A stretch of 64,000 bases of DNA from the NCBI RefSeq assembly GCF_001704155.1, contig NZ_CP016294.1, positions 3,035,501 to 3,099,500 on the forward strand. Reading direction: 5' to 3'. Shown here piece by piece: positions 27,947-37,812 of the stretch. The translations under genes were made by a program, and so were the position numbers. Position 1 is the first letter of the stretch; each line of letters opens with the position of its first letter. Source of the stretch: Stenotrophomonas rhizophila. Its GTDB lineage: Bacteria > Pseudomonadota > Gammaproteobacteria > Xanthomonadales > Xanthomonadaceae. The notes under the pieces are model-generated. The model had not been told where the DNA came from and searched no databases. It saw only the letters and a program-made list of their open reading frames with translations.

Positions 27947-29635
27947 TTAATGGCCGGCAGTGCCATGCGCGGCCTCCGCGGAGTTGAACTGCGGATGCAC
28001 CGCACGCAGCGAATCGTGCACCGAGTCGCCCACGCCGGGGCCATATACCTCGGGCATGCGGTACGGGTCGACCGGGTCACTGCCGGTGAGCAGGCGCGGC
28101 TGGATCAGGAACACCCGCACGTGGCTTTCGGCCGAGCGGCTGTCCTGTCCGAACAGCCGGCCCACGCCCGGGATGCGGCGCAGGCCGGGAATGCCGCTGT
28201 GGCCGTCGTCGGCCGAGGAACGGGTGTAACCGCCAACCAGCAGGCTGAGCTGCTGCGGCACCCGTGCAACGGTGTCGATGACCGTGCGGTTGACCAGCGG
28301 CAACGCATCCACCGTGCGGGTGGCGTCGGCGGCGCCATCCTCGATCTTCAGCTGCATTTCCACGTCATGACTGCTGGAAATGCGCGGCAGCACGCTGATC
28401 AGGGTGCCGTAGGTCACCTGCTCCAGCGACACGGCGCGGTCGCCGACCAGCTGTGCATAGAAGGTCTGGTTGCTGTCGAAATAGGCCGGGATGTTCTCCT
28501 GCGTCAGCAGCACCGGGCGCGAGATGATGTGTGCATCCCCCTTGCTGGCCAGTGCCTGTACCGAGGCCAGGAACCGCGTGCCATCCAGCGTGCTGACCGA
28601 CTTGCCCTGGTTGATGCCGATGGACAGGCGGTTGCCGATGTTGATGCCACCGCTCCAGTTCACGCCCAGGCGGTCGAGCTCGGTCTTCTTGATGTCGATG
28701 ATCCACAACGACAGTTCGATCTGCTTGCGGGGAACGTCCAGTTCGCCGACCAGTCGCTTGACCTGTTCGATCTGGGCCAGCGTGCCGCGCACGATCAGGC
28801 TGTTGGTTTCCGCATACGCCATCACCACGGCCGGCGCGGGGCCGGTCGGCACCGACGAGGACACCTGGCCCGGCTGCGCCAATGGCGCGGTGGCGGGCAG
28901 GATCTCTTCGGCGATGGCGGCCGGGTCAAGCGGGGTCGCCGGCTGCTTGACCACTGCACCGAAATCGCCCAGTTTCAGCACGCCGGCGAGCACCTCGGCC
29001 ACGCCCGGCAGCGCGATTTCCGCGCTGCGCAGGCCGTAGCGGCGACCATTGACGAAACTGTGCTCCAGCTTGATCACTTCCACGTGGTGCGGGCTGGCGT
29101 CGGCGCCTTCATACAAATCGTCCAGATAGCGCGCCGCGTTCATCACGATGTCCACGTACACCGGCGGGCCGGCCACGTAGAAGGTGCCATCGGCGCCGCC
29201 GCCGCGCACCGGGTAGCGGGTATCGGACAACCGCGCCTTGCGCAGAAAGTCCGACAACGTGGCGATGGAGGTGTGCCGCAGGCGGCCCACGGCGTTTTTC
29301 TGCTCGTCGGCGTCGTAGACGTAGATGGACTGGCCGTCGCTGTACCAGACCAGGCCCAGTTCGGCGGAGACCTTGGCCAGCACGTCGAGCGGGCGGGCCA
29401 GATCGAAGCTGCCGCTCACCTTTTTCTTCAGTGCCTTGGGGCTGATCACCACGGCCTGGCGAGCACGCGCGCCGATGGCATTGAGCAGGTGGCTGGCGCT
29501 GTCGGCGCGGGAAACGAAGCCGGAGGCATGCGGCAGGTCGGCGCGATCCTGGATCGCGGTGCCTTCCAGCGGGGTCTGTGCGAAGGCGAAGGAAGGAACG
29601 GTCAGCAACAACACGTACAACGTCAGGGAACGCAT
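27947..29635 (-). CDS. sctC: SctC, T3SS outer-membrane secretin (InvG)
   Basis: A 562-aa secretin. It has a signal peptide (MRSLTLYVLLLTVPSFAFAQ). N0 and N1 domains follow, then an N3 domain with SFVNGRRYGLRSAEIALPGVAEVL. The secretin core contains KQIELSLWIIDIKKTELDRLGVNW, SIGINQGKSVSTLDG and LLVGGYTRSSADDGHSGIPG. The final VFLIQPRLL strand and C-terminal S-domain end the protein. No InvH-type pilotin gene is visible in the window. Confidence 0.96.
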   Translation of the reverse strand: MRSLTLYVLLLTVPSFAFAQTPLEGTAIQDRADLPHASGFVSRADSASHLLNAIGARARQAVVISPKALKKKVSGSFDLARPLDVLAKVSAELGLVWYSDGQSIYVYDADEQKNAVGRLRHTSIATLSDFLRKARLSDTRYPVRGGGADGTFYVAGPPVYVDIVMNAARYLDDLYEGADASPHHVEVIKLEHSFVNGRRYGLRSAEIALPGVAEVLAGVLKLGDFGAVVKQPATPLDPAAIAEEILPATAPLAQPGQVSSSVPTGPAPAVVMAYAETNSLIVRGTLAQIEQVKRLVGELDVPRKQIELSLWIIDIKKTELDRLGVNWSGGINIGNRLSIGINQGKSVSTLDGTRFLASVQALASKGDAHIISRPVLLTQENIPAYFDSNQTFYAQLVGDRAVSLEQVTYGTLISVLPRISSSHDVEMQLKIEDGAADATRTVDALPLVNRTVIDTVARVPQQLSLLVGGYTRSSADDGHSGIPGLRRIPGVGRLFGQDSRSAESHVRVFLIQPRLLTGSDPVDPYRMPEVYGPGVGDSVHDSLRAVHPQFNSAEAAHGTAGH

Positions 29636-29638
29636 GGA

Positions 29639-30316
29639 TCACTCGTTGGGCGTCGAGACGGCCCGGTAGACGGAAAGGGGCGAACAACCGATCAGCGATT
29701 TCACGTCGGTGCAGAAGTGCGACAGCGACGCATAACCGTGATCGGCGGCGAGGTAGGTGAACGAGCGCGCGCGGCCGGGATAGGCCAGCAGCGCGCGCGC
29801 GGCGCGCTGGATGCGCAGCTCGCGCTTGAGCGGGCGGCCCAGTACCTGCCGGCAGCGCCGGTGGAACTGCGCCGAAGACAGGCCATAGCGCTGGGCCAGG
29901 GCGGCCACGGAGTTTTCGCCGCCTTCGTCCAGCAGGAAACGCATCAGGCCGTAGCTTTCACTGCGCGCCAGGTGGCGCAGCAGCTGGGCGGCCTGGCCGT
30001 CGTCGGGCTGGCCGGCACCGCGGGCGAGCTGGTCAATCAGCCAGGCGGCCGCCACATCGGGGTCTTCCAGCGCGGCCTGTGCCACCCAGCACACCGGCTG
30101 CGGCTCACCGGCCGGGCGCAGCACGTTGCTGGCATGGTCGAAGTGGGCCAGCGCCCGTGCCATGCCACTGCCGGCCAGCGCGACGGCATTCAGCGCGCTG
30201 TTGCGCGGCAGCGGCACGCCGGCCAACAGCAGGCGGTCACCGGGCGCAAGCTGAATGACCTGCCCAGCGACGGTGAGGTCGATGGGGTCCTGCCCTGCAT
30301 TGACGATGACGTGCAT
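29639..30316 (-). CDS. AraC-family T3SS regulator (InvF-like)
   Basis: A 225-aa protein with a C-terminal AraC helix-turn-helix pair (SVAALAQRYGLSSAQFHRRC, YLAADHGYASLSHFCTDVKS). The N-terminal half resembles InvF. It is the first gene of the operon, three bases before sctC, just as invF precedes invG in SPI-1. InvF needs the chaperone SicA as co-activator; no SicA gene is present here. Its own promoter should lie in the 187-bp gap 30317-30503, where I see no convincing hexamers. Confidence 0.88.
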   Translation of the reverse strand: MHVIVNAGQDPIDLTVAGQVIQLAPGDRLLLAGVPLPRNSALNAVALAGSGMARALAHFDHASNVLRPAGEPQPVCWVAQAALEDPDVAAAWLIDQLARGAGQPDDGQAAQLLRHLARSESYGLMRFLLDEGGENSVAALAQRYGLSSAQFHRRCRQVLGRPLKRELRIQRAARALLAYPGRARSFTYLAADHGYASLSHFCTDVKSLIGCSPLSVYRAVSTPNE

Positions 30317-30503
30317 CCGACCACTCCCGTTCAGGCATTTGCCGAGGCGGCACGCGGTCTGCGGCCCTTCTCGATGAGGGCTGCATGTTGGAGACGGCCG
30401 GGGGGCAAGGCTCTACAAGAAGTTAGAAAGCCGGCGCGAGTTGCGGTATTTGTAGCGACCCCACTCAGACGGTTGCGCCGATGCGCCACCAGGAATCGAT
30501 CCC

Positions 30504-30896
30504 ATGACACCGCTGCTCGGCATCCACCATGTCGCTCTGATCTGTGCCGATTACGACCGCTCGCGCGACTTCTACGTCCGCGTGCTGGGCCTTGCCGTGA
30601 AGGCCGAACACCACCGCGCCGCGCGCGATTCGTGGAAGCTGGACCTGGCCCTGCCTGACGGTGGCCAGCTCGAGCTGTTCTCCTTCCCGTCGCCGCCGCC
30701 GCGGCCCAGTCGCCCGGAAGCGCAGGGCCTGCGCCACCTGGCCTTCCGGGTGGCTGCACTGGAGCCAATGATTGAACGCCTCGCGGCCGAAGGCGTGCCC
30801 TGCGAGCCGATCCGCGTTGACGAGTACACCGGCCAGCGCTTCACCTTCTTCGCTGACCCCGATGGGCTGCCGCTGGAGCTGTACGAAACCACCTGA
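30504..30896 (+). CDS. VOC/glyoxalase-fold protein (GloA2-like)
   Basis: A 130-aa vicinal oxygen chelate protein. It opens LLGIHHVALICADYDRSRDFYVRVLGL and ends RFTFFADPDGLPLELYE, giving the two beta-alpha-beta-beta-beta units with the metal ligands His8, Glu57-region and Glu127-region. This is the pattern of the SMU1112c/GloA2 subgroup. The substrate is unknown. It is divergent from the T3SS operon and shows no link to it. Confidence 0.85.
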   Translation: MTPLLGIHHVALICADYDRSRDFYVRVLGLAVKAEHHRAARDSWKLDLALPDGGQLELFSFPSPPPRPSRPEAQGLRHLAFRVAALEPMIERLAAEGVPCEPIRVDEYTGQRFTFFADPDGLPLELYETT

Positions 30897-31005
30897 ATGC
30901 GTTGTGGCTGACCGCCGGGATGCGTTCCGTACCAGAGCGAATGGGTATACAGTCCAGCTGTCCCGGCCCCGCGCCGGCATTCACGTACATCCCTGGGAGG
31001 GGAAC

Positions 31006-31455
31006 ATGCGCAAGACCTTCAAGACCCTGCTGCTGGCACTGCCGCTGGTGATGGCCGCGATGTCGGCCTCGGCGGCCGACGGCGCGGTAGGCCGCTGGAA
31101 GACCATCGATGACAAGACCGGCAAGGTGAAGTCCATCGTGGAGATCACCCAGGCCACCAATGGCACGTTGAGCGGGAAGGTGGTGGAAGTGCTGCACTCG
31201 GACAAGGGCCCGAACCCGGTCTGTGACGACTGCAGCGGCGCCAACAAGGGCAAGCCGGTAAAGGGCATGACCATCCTGTGGAACCTGACGCAGGACAAGG
31301 GCACCACCACCAAGTGGTCCGGCGGTACGGTGCTGGATCCGGCCAACGGCAAGACCTACAAGTCCAAGCTCGAGCTGCAGCCGGGTGGCAAGAAGCTGGA
31401 CATGTCCGGCTGCGTGGCGTTCATCTGCCGCGCCCAGACTTGGGTGCGCGAGTAA
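31006..31455 (+). CDS. DUF2147 exported protein
   Basis: A 149-aa protein with a signal peptide ending ...AAMSASAADG, followed by the DUF2147 domain: VGRWKTIDDKTGKVKSIVEI, GKVVEVLHSDKGPNP and a closing LDMSGCVAFICRAQTWVR. Four Cys (CDDC and C...C) may pair. The start at 31006 has a strong GGGAGGGG upstream. The family is periplasmic and of unknown role. Confidence 0.85.
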   Translation: MRKTFKTLLLALPLVMAAMSASAADGAVGRWKTIDDKTGKVKSIVEITQATNGTLSGKVVEVLHSDKGPNPVCDDCSGANKGKPVKGMTILWNLTQDKGTTTKWSGGTVLDPANGKTYKSKLELQPGGKKLDMSGCVAFICRAQTWVRE

Positions 31456-31578
31456 ATCCCGCCGCGTAAAGCGCTGGCAGATCAACGACATGGGGCTGGC
31501 GCGGGATGACCGCGCCGGCCCTTCGTCTTTCCGGGGAGCATGCGATAATCCCGCGTTCCCCCCGCACCCGCGCAGATC

Positions 31579-33657
31579 ATGACCCGCACCGCTCTTGTCA
31601 CCACCGCACTGCCCTACGCCAACGGCCCGCTGCACCTGGGCCATCTGGTCGGCTACATCCAGGCTGATATCTGGGTGCGCGCGCGGCGAATGAGCGGCGG
31701 CAAGACCTGGTTCGTATGCGCCGACGACACCCACGGCACCCCGATCATGCTGGCGGCCGAAAAGGCCGGCGTGACCCCGGAAGCGTTCATCGCCAACATC
31801 CAGGCCAGCCACGAGCGCGATTTCGCCGCCTTCGGCGTTGCGTTCGATCATTACGACTCGACCAACTCGGCCGGCAACAAGGCCCTGACCGAGGCGTTCT
31901 ACCTCAAGCTCGAGGCGGAAGGCCACATCACGCGCCGTTCGGTGGCCCAGTTCTACGACCCGGCCAAGGGCATGTTCCTGCCCGACCGCTACATCAAGGG
32001 CATCTGCCCCAACTGCGGCACGCCTGACCAGTACGGCGACAACTGCGAAGTGTGCGGCGCCACCTACGCCCCCACCGACCTGAAGGACCCGCGCTCGGTC
32101 ATTTCCGGCGCCACGCCGGAAATCCGCGATTCGGAGCACTTCTTCTTCGAGGTCGGCCGTTTCGAAAGCTTCCTGCGCGAATGGCTGGCCGGCGATGTCG
32201 CCCTGCCCGGGGTGAAGGCCAAGCTGGGCGAGTGGCTCAATGCCGAAGGCGGCCTGCGCGCGTGGGACATTTCCCGCGATGCGCCCTACTTCGGCTTCCA
32301 GATCCCGGGCCACCCGGGCAAGTACTTCTACGTGTGGCTGGATGCGCCGATCGGCTACCTGTCCAGCTTCCAGGCGCTGTGCGCGAAGAACGGCGAGGAT
32401 TTCGACGCGCACCTGCGCGCCGGCACCAGCACCGAACTGCACCACTTCATCGGCAAGGACATCGTCAATTTCCACGGCCTGTTCTGGCCGGCGGTGCTGC
32501 ACGGCACCGGCCACCGCGCGCCGACCCGCCTGCACGTCAACGGCTACCTCACCGTGGACGGCGCCAAGATGTCAAAGTCGCGCGGTACGTTCGTCATGGC
32601 CCGCACCTTCCTGGATGCCGGGCTGGAGCCGGAAGCACTGCGTTATTACTTCGCGGCCAAGTCCTCCGGCGGCGTCGACGATCTCGACCTGAACCTGGGC
32701 GACTTCATCGCGCGCGTGAACGCCGACCTGGTCGGCAAGTTCGTCAACCTGGCCAGCCGCTGCGCCGGTTTCATCAGCAAGCGCTTCGACGGCCGCCTGG
32801 CCGACGCGCTGCCCGATGCTGCGCAGTACGACCGCTTCGTGGCCGCGCTGGCGCCGGTGCGCGAGGCGTACGAGCGCAATGATCCGGCTGCCGCGCTGCG
32901 CCTGACCATGGCGCTGGCCGACGAGGCCAACCGTTACATCGACGAGCAGAAACCGTGGGTGATCGCCAAGCAGGAGGGCGCCGACGCGCAGCTGCAGTCG
33001 GTGTGCACCCAGGGCCTGAACCTGTTCCGCGTGCTGGTCACCGCGCTCAAGCCGGTGCTGCCGGCTACTGCCGCGCAGGCCGAAACATTCCTGGCCGCCC
33101 CAGTGCTGCGCTGGACCGACATCGCCTCGCCGCTGCTGGCCCACACCATCGCCGTGTACAGCCCGCTGTTCACCCGTATCGACCCGAAAATGATTGACGC
33201 CATGACCGACGCTTCCAAAGACACCCTCGCCGCCCCCGCACCTGCAGCCCCGGCCAAGCCCGCCAAGCCGGCGGCGCCTGCTGCCGCGCCGGCCGCCGCT
33301 CCCGCTGCGGCGGCGGAAGGCCCGGCGTATATCGGTATCGACGATTTCGCCAAGCTGGACCTGCGCATCGGCAAGGTGCTGGCCTGCGAGTTCGTCGAAG
33401 GCTCGGACAAGCTGCTGCGCTTCGAACTGGATGCCGGTGAGCTGGGCAAGCGCCAGATCTTCTCCGGTATCCGTGCCAGCTATGGCGAACCCGAAGCGCT
33501 GGTCGGCCGCAGCGTGGTGTTCATCGCCAACCTGGCCCCGCGCAAGATGCGCTTCGGCGTGAGCGAAGGCATGATCCTGTCGGCGGGCTTCGACGGTGGC
33601 GCGCTGGCGCTGCTCGATGCCGACAGCACCGCGCTGCCGGGCATGCCGGTTCGCTGA
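31579..33657 (+). CDS. metG: Methionyl-tRNA synthetase
   Basis: A 692-aa class I synthetase. The HIGH motif is [15 protein letters not shown], the zinc knuckles are [18 protein letters not shown] and the KMSKS loop is [11 protein letters not shown]. The C-terminal ~110 residues form the tRNA-binding EMAP/TRBP111-like domain ([20 protein letters not shown], then the SEGMILSAG end). It is tethered by an unusually long Ala/Pro/Lys linker (residues ~550-578). All catalytic parts are intact. Confidence 0.97.
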   Translation: MTRTALVTTALPYANGPLHLGHLVGYIQADIWVRARRMSGGKTWFVCADDTHGTPIMLAAEKAGVTPEAFIANIQASHERDFAAFGVAFDHYDSTNSAGNKALTEAFYLKLEAEGHITRRSVAQFYDPAKGMFLPDRYIKGICPNCGTPDQYGDNCEVCGATYAPTDLKDPRSVISGATPEIRDSEHFFFEVGRFESFLREWLAGDVALPGVKAKLGEWLNAEGGLRAWDISRDAPYFGFQIPGHPGKYFYVWLDAPIGYLSSFQALCAKNGEDFDAHLRAGTSTELHHFIGKDIVNFHGLFWPAVLHGTGHRAPTRLHVNGYLTVDGAKMSKSRGTFVMARTFLDAGLEPEALRYYFAAKSSGGVDDLDLNLGDFIARVNADLVGKFVNLASRCAGFISKRFDGRLADALPDAAQYDRFVAALAPVREAYERNDPAAALRLTMALADEANRYIDEQKPWVIAKQEGADAQLQSVCTQGLNLFRVLVTALKPVLPATAAQAETFLAAPVLRWTDIASPLLAHTIAVYSPLFTRIDPKMIDAMTDASKDTLAAPAPAAPAKPAKPAAPAAAPAAAPAAAAEGPAYIGIDDFAKLDLRIGKVLACEFVEGSDKLLRFELDAGELGKRQIFSGIRASYGEPEALVGRSVVFIANLAPRKMRFGVSEGMILSAGFDGGALALLDADSTALPGMPVR

Positions 33658-33677
33658 TGCCTGCCGGGAGGGCGTAG

Positions 33678-34268
33678 ATGGAATTGGCCCTTGTCGACTT
33701 CGATCACACCGTCACCGACTGCGATACGTACGCGCGTTTCCTGCGCCGGGTGGCCACGCCCGAGCAGTTGGCCCAGGCGTGGTGGAAGGTGGGTCCGTGG
33801 CTGTTGGCCTATCGGTTGAAGTTGATTTCCGCCGAGCGCATCCGTGCGCGCGTGACCGGGTTGACCCTGCGCGACCGCCACGCCGACGACATCGCCACCC
33901 TGGCGGCCGGGTTCTCCCGCGAGGTGCTGCCCGAGGTGGTGCGCCCGCAGATGCTGGAGCAGATCCGCTGGCACCTGCAGCAGCGGCATACGGTGGTGAT
34001 CGTGTCCGGTTCGCTGGACCTGTACCTGCGCCCGTGGTGCGAGGCGCTGGGGCTGGACCTGATCTGCAACCGGCTGGAAAGCCAGGATGGCCGCCTGACC
34101 GGGCGTTATGCCGAGGGTGACTGCGCGCCGCACAAGGCCGACCGCATCCGGGCGCGCTATGACCTGTCGCGTTACGTGCGCATCCATGCCTACGGCGACA
34201 GCCGCGAAGACCGGCCGATGCTCGCATTGGCGCAGGAACGCTGGTACCGCGGAAAACCCCTGAAATGA
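33678..34268 (+). CDS. HAD-IB family phosphatase
   Basis: A 196-aa protein of the SerB-like HAD subfamily IB. Motif I is [14 protein letters not shown] (nucleophile Asp8, acid Asp10), motif II is [14 protein letters not shown], motif III includes KADRIRAR and motif IV is [12 protein letters not shown]. The substrate cannot be told from sequence. It follows metG by 20 bases and may be co-transcribed with it. Confidence 0.88.
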   Translation: MELALVDFDHTVTDCDTYARFLRRVATPEQLAQAWWKVGPWLLAYRLKLISAERIRARVTGLTLRDRHADDIATLAAGFSREVLPEVVRPQMLEQIRWHLQQRHTVVIVSGSLDLYLRPWCEALGLDLICNRLESQDGRLTGRYAEGDCAPHKADRIRARYDLSRYVRIHAYGDSREDRPMLALAQERWYRGKPLK

Positions 34269-34293
34269 AGCTCCCGCGCAGCCGACGCCACGC

Positions 34294-34722
34294 ATGACAT
34301 CGCCTTCCCTGCCCCTGGTCGAACGCCTTGACCGCCTGCTGCCGCAGACCCAATGCGGGCAGTGCGGCTACGACGGCTGCCGCCCGTACGCCGAGGCGAT
34401 GGCGCGTGGCGAGGCAGGCGTGGACCACTGCCCGCCCGGAGGTGATGAAGGCGCGCGCGCGCTGGCACGCGTGCTGGAAGTGCCGGCGCTGCCGTTCGAC
34501 CGCAGCCGCGGCGAGCACAAGCCCGCGCAGGTCGCGCGGGTGATCGAGGCCGACTGCATCGGCTGCACCAAGTGCATCCAGGCGTGTCCGGTGGATGCGA
34601 TCGTGGGCGGCGCCAGGTACATGCACGCCGTCATCGCCGATCTGTGTACCGGTTGCGAATTGTGCATTCCACCGTGTCCGGTGGACTGCATTGAACTGGT
34701 GCTTACGGCAACGCAGCCGTAA
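34294..34722 (+). CDS. rnfB: RnfB-like ferredoxin protein
   Basis: A 142-aa iron-sulfur protein. The N-terminal [4Fe-4S] cluster motif is [20 protein letters not shown] with a fourth Cys in DHCPPGG, as in RnfB. Two ferredoxin clusters follow: [16 protein letters not shown] and [19 protein letters not shown]. It is shorter than E. coli RnfB because the N-terminal membrane segment is missing. No other rnf genes lie beside it, so an electron-carrier role is more likely here than a complete Rnf complex. Confidence 0.85.
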   Translation: MTSPSLPLVERLDRLLPQTQCGQCGYDGCRPYAEAMARGEAGVDHCPPGGDEGARALARVLEVPALPFDRSRGEHKPAQVARVIEADCIGCTKCIQACPVDAIVGGARYMHAVIADLCTGCELCIPPCPVDCIELVLTATQP

Positions 34723-35050
34723 TCACGATCTCCACTTTCCAGCTCGGGTCGGCCAGCTTGGCTTCCACCGTCGCACGCGCCGGGGTCATGCCCGCCACCA
34801 CCCATTCGTCCCACGCGGCGTTCATGCCGGCGAAATCACCGATGTCGGCCAGGTAGACTTCCGCGCGCAGCACGTGCTGCTTGTCGCTGGCCACCAGCGC
34901 CAGCAGCTTGTCGATCTCGGCCAGCACCTGGCGGGTCTGGCCGGTGATGTCCTGGCTGGTGTCTTCGGGGATCTGCCCGGACAGGTAAGCGACCTTGTTG
35001 TGCACGGTCATTTCGGACATACGCGGACCGACGTCGAAACGTTCCAACAT
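34703..35050 (-). CDS. RidA family protein
   Basis: A 115-aa member of the RidA/YjgF family of enamine/imine deaminases. Landmarks are [57 protein letters not shown] and [19 protein letters not shown], with the catalytic-type Arg of the ARATVE motif. The ATG at 35050 has AGGAG upstream. Its 3' end overlaps the end of the rnfB-like gene by 20 bases, tail to tail. Confidence 0.9.
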   Translation of the reverse strand: MLERFDVGPRMSEMTVHNKVAYLSGQIPEDTSQDITGQTRQVLAEIDKLLALVASDKQHVLRAEVYLADIGDFAGMNAAWDEWVVAGMTPARATVEAKLADPSWKVEIVITAALP

Positions 35051-35245
35051 GGCGATGGCTCCTCTGTGATGGTCCAGGCATTGTCGCCGAAGCGGGGTCA
35101 CGCTGTCGTTGCGGCCGATCCAAGCAGCCACAGCGCGCACAGCCACCCGGCTTGGCAAGTCCCCGGCGGAAGCGCACGATGCGCCGGCGAGGCACGCTGG
35201 CGTGCTTTGACCTCTTCATCGCCTGCCCCGGAGCACGCTGTACCG

Positions 35246-37804
35246 ATGACCGATCCTGCACCTGCCCCCTCGTCCCGCGTCGGCTGGCGCCGCGCGGCGA
35301 CCGTCGTCTTCAGCCTGGGCATCCTGGCGCTGGCCCTGCGTGGCCTGGCCAACGAATTCGACGACCACGGCTATCGCGCCATCCGTGAGGCCTTCCACCA
35401 GCTGGGCGCTGGCCAGATCGCATTGACCGTCATCCTGGGCTTGGCCAGCTACGCCTGCCTGATCGGATTTGACGCGATAGGCCTGCGTCGCAGCGGCAAG
35501 CGCCTGCACCCGGCACGGGTGGGCATCACCGCCTTCCTCGCCCACACCCTGGGGCAGACGCTCGGCTTTGCGGCACTGACCGGCGGTGCGGTGCGCCTGC
35601 GCGGCTATGGCGGCGCCGGGCTGAGCCTGGCCGAGATCGGCCAGGTGGTACTGATGAGCACGCTGGGCTTCGTGTTCGGCGCCTGGCTGCTGTTGGCGCT
35701 GGCCTTCCTGCTGGAACCGGGCGCCGCCGCACTCGCATTGCCCGTGTCGGCGCAGGCCGTACGCATGCTGGGCGCGGCAGGCCTGCTCGCCTACGTGGGC
35801 ACGGTGCTGCTGGTCGGGCGCGAGGGCCGCAGCTTCCAGATCCGCGGGCACGCGCTGTGGCTGCCCGATCGCCGCACGATGCTGGGCGTGACCGCGCTCA
35901 GCGTGGTGGAGCTGGTGCTGGCCAGCGCGGCGTTCTACGTGCTGCTGCCGATGGATACCCCGACCGGGCTGCCCGGGTTTGTCGGCCTGTATCTGGTGGC
36001 CGTGCTGGCCGGACTGATTTCCAGCGTGCCGGCCGGGTTGGGCGTGTTCGAGTGGAGCCTGCTCAAGCTGCTGCCGCAGGTGGCGCCTGCTGCGGTGCTT
36101 GCAGCGGCCCTGATCTATCGGGTCACCTACTACGTGTTGCCGCTGTTGCTGGCCACCGTGCTGGCCGTGGCGCCGGCACTTCGCCGTCCACTGCGCGTGG
36201 GTGCCGGCGCTACCCGCGCGGGTTGGACCGCGCTGCGGCCCTGGCTGCCGCAGATCATCGCGCTGGCGGTGTTCAGCGTGGGCGCCGCGCTGGTGATCGA
36301 CGGCACCCTGCCCACCCCGCGCCGGCACCTGCTGCATGCCTCGCTGCCGATCCTGGAAACCTCGCACCTGCTCGGCAGCCTGGCCGGCGTGGTGCTGCTG
36401 CTGATCGGCCAGGGCCTGCAGCGGCGCAGCCATGCGGCCTGGATGCTGGCGTTGGCGATCTGCGTGATCGCGCCGCTGCCGATCTGGCTGCGCGGCGGGC
36501 AGGTGCTGATCGCGCTGGCCTCGGTGCTGGTGGCGATGGCGCTGTGGGCGTCGCGTCGCGAGTTCTACCGGCAGGGCGCGCTGCTCGACGAAGCGTGGTC
36601 GTGGCCGTGGATCCGCAACCTGGGTCTGGTGCTGGTGGCGGTGATCTGGCTGCTGTTCTTCGTCTACAGCCATGTCGAATACCAGAACGAGCTGTGGTGG
36701 CAATTCGCCGCGCAGGGCAACGCACCGCGTGCGCTGCGCGCACTGCTGGTGGTAGCAATCGCGTTGGCCATCTTCGGCCTGGCGCGGCTGCTGCACAGCA
36801 CCCGCACGCCCCTGCCGGCAGCCGACCCGGCCACGCTCGACGCGCTGGCGCCGATCCTGCAGGCGGCGCAGGACACCCAGGCCTGCCTGGTGCTCACCGC
36901 CGACAAGGCCGTACTGCGCGACGATGCTGGGCGCGGCTTCGTGATGATGCAGCGCTACGGCGGTTCGCTGATCGCGATGGGCGATCCGGTCGGGCCCCCG
37001 GACGTCGCACGCGCCTTGATCTGGCGCTTCCGCGAGGAGGCGGATCGCCTCGGCCTGCGCCCGGTGTTCTACCAGGTGGGCGAAGCGTACTGGCAGACCT
37101 ACCTCGACCTGGGGCTGACCCTGGTGAAACTGGGCGAGGAAGCGATGGTGCCGCTGCAGGACTTCGGGCTGGAGGGACGCGAACGCGCCGACCTGCGCCA
37201 GGCCTGGAACCGGGGCAAGCGCAGCGGCCTCAGCTTCCGCGTTGCACCGCCCGACGAGGTTGCCGCGTTGATTCCCGCACTGGCCGAGGTATCGCAGCAG
37301 TGGCTGGACGACAAGGCCGGCGACGAGAAAGGGTTTTCGCTGGGCAGTTTCGATCTGGACTACCTGGTGCGCTTCCCGGTGGCCGTGGTCGAGGCCGAGG
37401 GCCGCATCGTCGCCTTCGCCAACCTGTGGCAGGCACCGGCCGGGCACGAGCTGTCGGTGGACCTGATGCGGCACGTCGACGATGCACCGAAAGGCACGAT
37501 GGATTTCCTGTTCATCGAGCTGTTCCTGTGGGGGCGCGCGCAGGGCTTCCACCGTTTCTCGCTGGGCATGGCGCCGCTGTCGGGCCTGGCCCAGCACCGC
37601 CTGGCCGGCCGCTGGAACCGCTTTGCCAACGTGGTCGCACGGCACGGCGAGCGCTTCTACGGCTTCAGCGGGCTGCGCCGCTTCAAATCCAAGTTCGCGC
37701 CGCAGTGGCGCGCACGTTATCTGGCGGCGCCGGGCGGCATGCACCTGCCAGCGGCGCTGCTGGATGCGACACGGTTGATCTCACTGGCGCCGCGGAAGAC
37801 GTAA
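35246..37804 (+). CDS. mprF: MprF, lysyl-phosphatidylglycerol synthase/flippase
   Basis: An 852-aa inner-membrane protein. The first ~510 residues hold about 14 membrane helices, including the flippase region (HTLGQTLGFAALTGGAVRLRGY, SSVPAGLGVFEWSLLKLLPQ). The C-terminal soluble domain (DUF2156) contains GRGFVMMQRYGGSLIAMGDPVG and SLGMAPLSGL, typical of the aminoacyl-PG synthase part that uses Lys-tRNA. It modifies lipid charge and confers resistance to cationic peptides. It faces virJ across one intervening gene. Confidence 0.94.
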   Translation: MTDPAPAPSSRVGWRRAATVVFSLGILALALRGLANEFDDHGYRAIREAFHQLGAGQIALTVILGLASYACLIGFDAIGLRRSGKRLHPARVGITAFLAHTLGQTLGFAALTGGAVRLRGYGGAGLSLAEIGQVVLMSTLGFVFGAWLLLALAFLLEPGAAALALPVSAQAVRMLGAAGLLAYVGTVLLVGREGRSFQIRGHALWLPDRRTMLGVTALSVVELVLASAAFYVLLPMDTPTGLPGFVGLYLVAVLAGLISSVPAGLGVFEWSLLKLLPQVAPAAVLAAALIYRVTYYVLPLLLATVLAVAPALRRPLRVGAGATRAGWTALRPWLPQIIALAVFSVGAALVIDGTLPTPRRHLLHASLPILETSHLLGSLAGVVLLLIGQGLQRRSHAAWMLALAICVIAPLPIWLRGGQVLIALASVLVAMALWASRREFYRQGALLDEAWSWPWIRNLGLVLVAVIWLLFFVYSHVEYQNELWWQFAAQGNAPRALRALLVVAIALAIFGLARLLHSTRTPLPAADPATLDALAPILQAAQDTQACLVLTADKAVLRDDAGRGFVMMQRYGGSLIAMGDPVGPPDVARALIWRFREEADRLGLRPVFYQVGEAYWQTYLDLGLTLVKLGEEAMVPLQDFGLEGRERADLRQAWNRGKRSGLSFRVAPPDEVAALIPALAEVSQQWLDDKAGDEKGFSLGSFDLDYLVRFPVAVVEAEGRIVAFANLWQAPAGHELSVDLMRHVDDAPKGTMDFLFIELFLWGRAQGFHRFSLGMAPLSGLAQHRLAGRWNRFANVVARHGERFYGFSGLRRFKSKFAPQWRARYLAAPGGMHLPAALLDATRLISLAPRKT

Positions 37805-37812
37805 CGCGGCAG

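Noticed and set aside
15654..30316. Reading the T3SS as a flagellar or Hrp/Ysc-type system
   Set aside because: The gene order, the InvF regulator, the InvB-position chaperone and the MxiH-type needle motif all point to Inv-Mxi-Spa. There is no flagellin, hook or HrpG/HrpX gene.
34294..34722. Complete Rnf electron-transport complex
   Set aside because: Only an RnfB-like protein is present; no rnfA, C, D, G or E neighbours.
34595..35245. Upstream extension of the mprF frame across the rnfB-like and RidA genes
   Set aside because: The extension has no MprF homology, and two real genes occupy that DNA in other frames.
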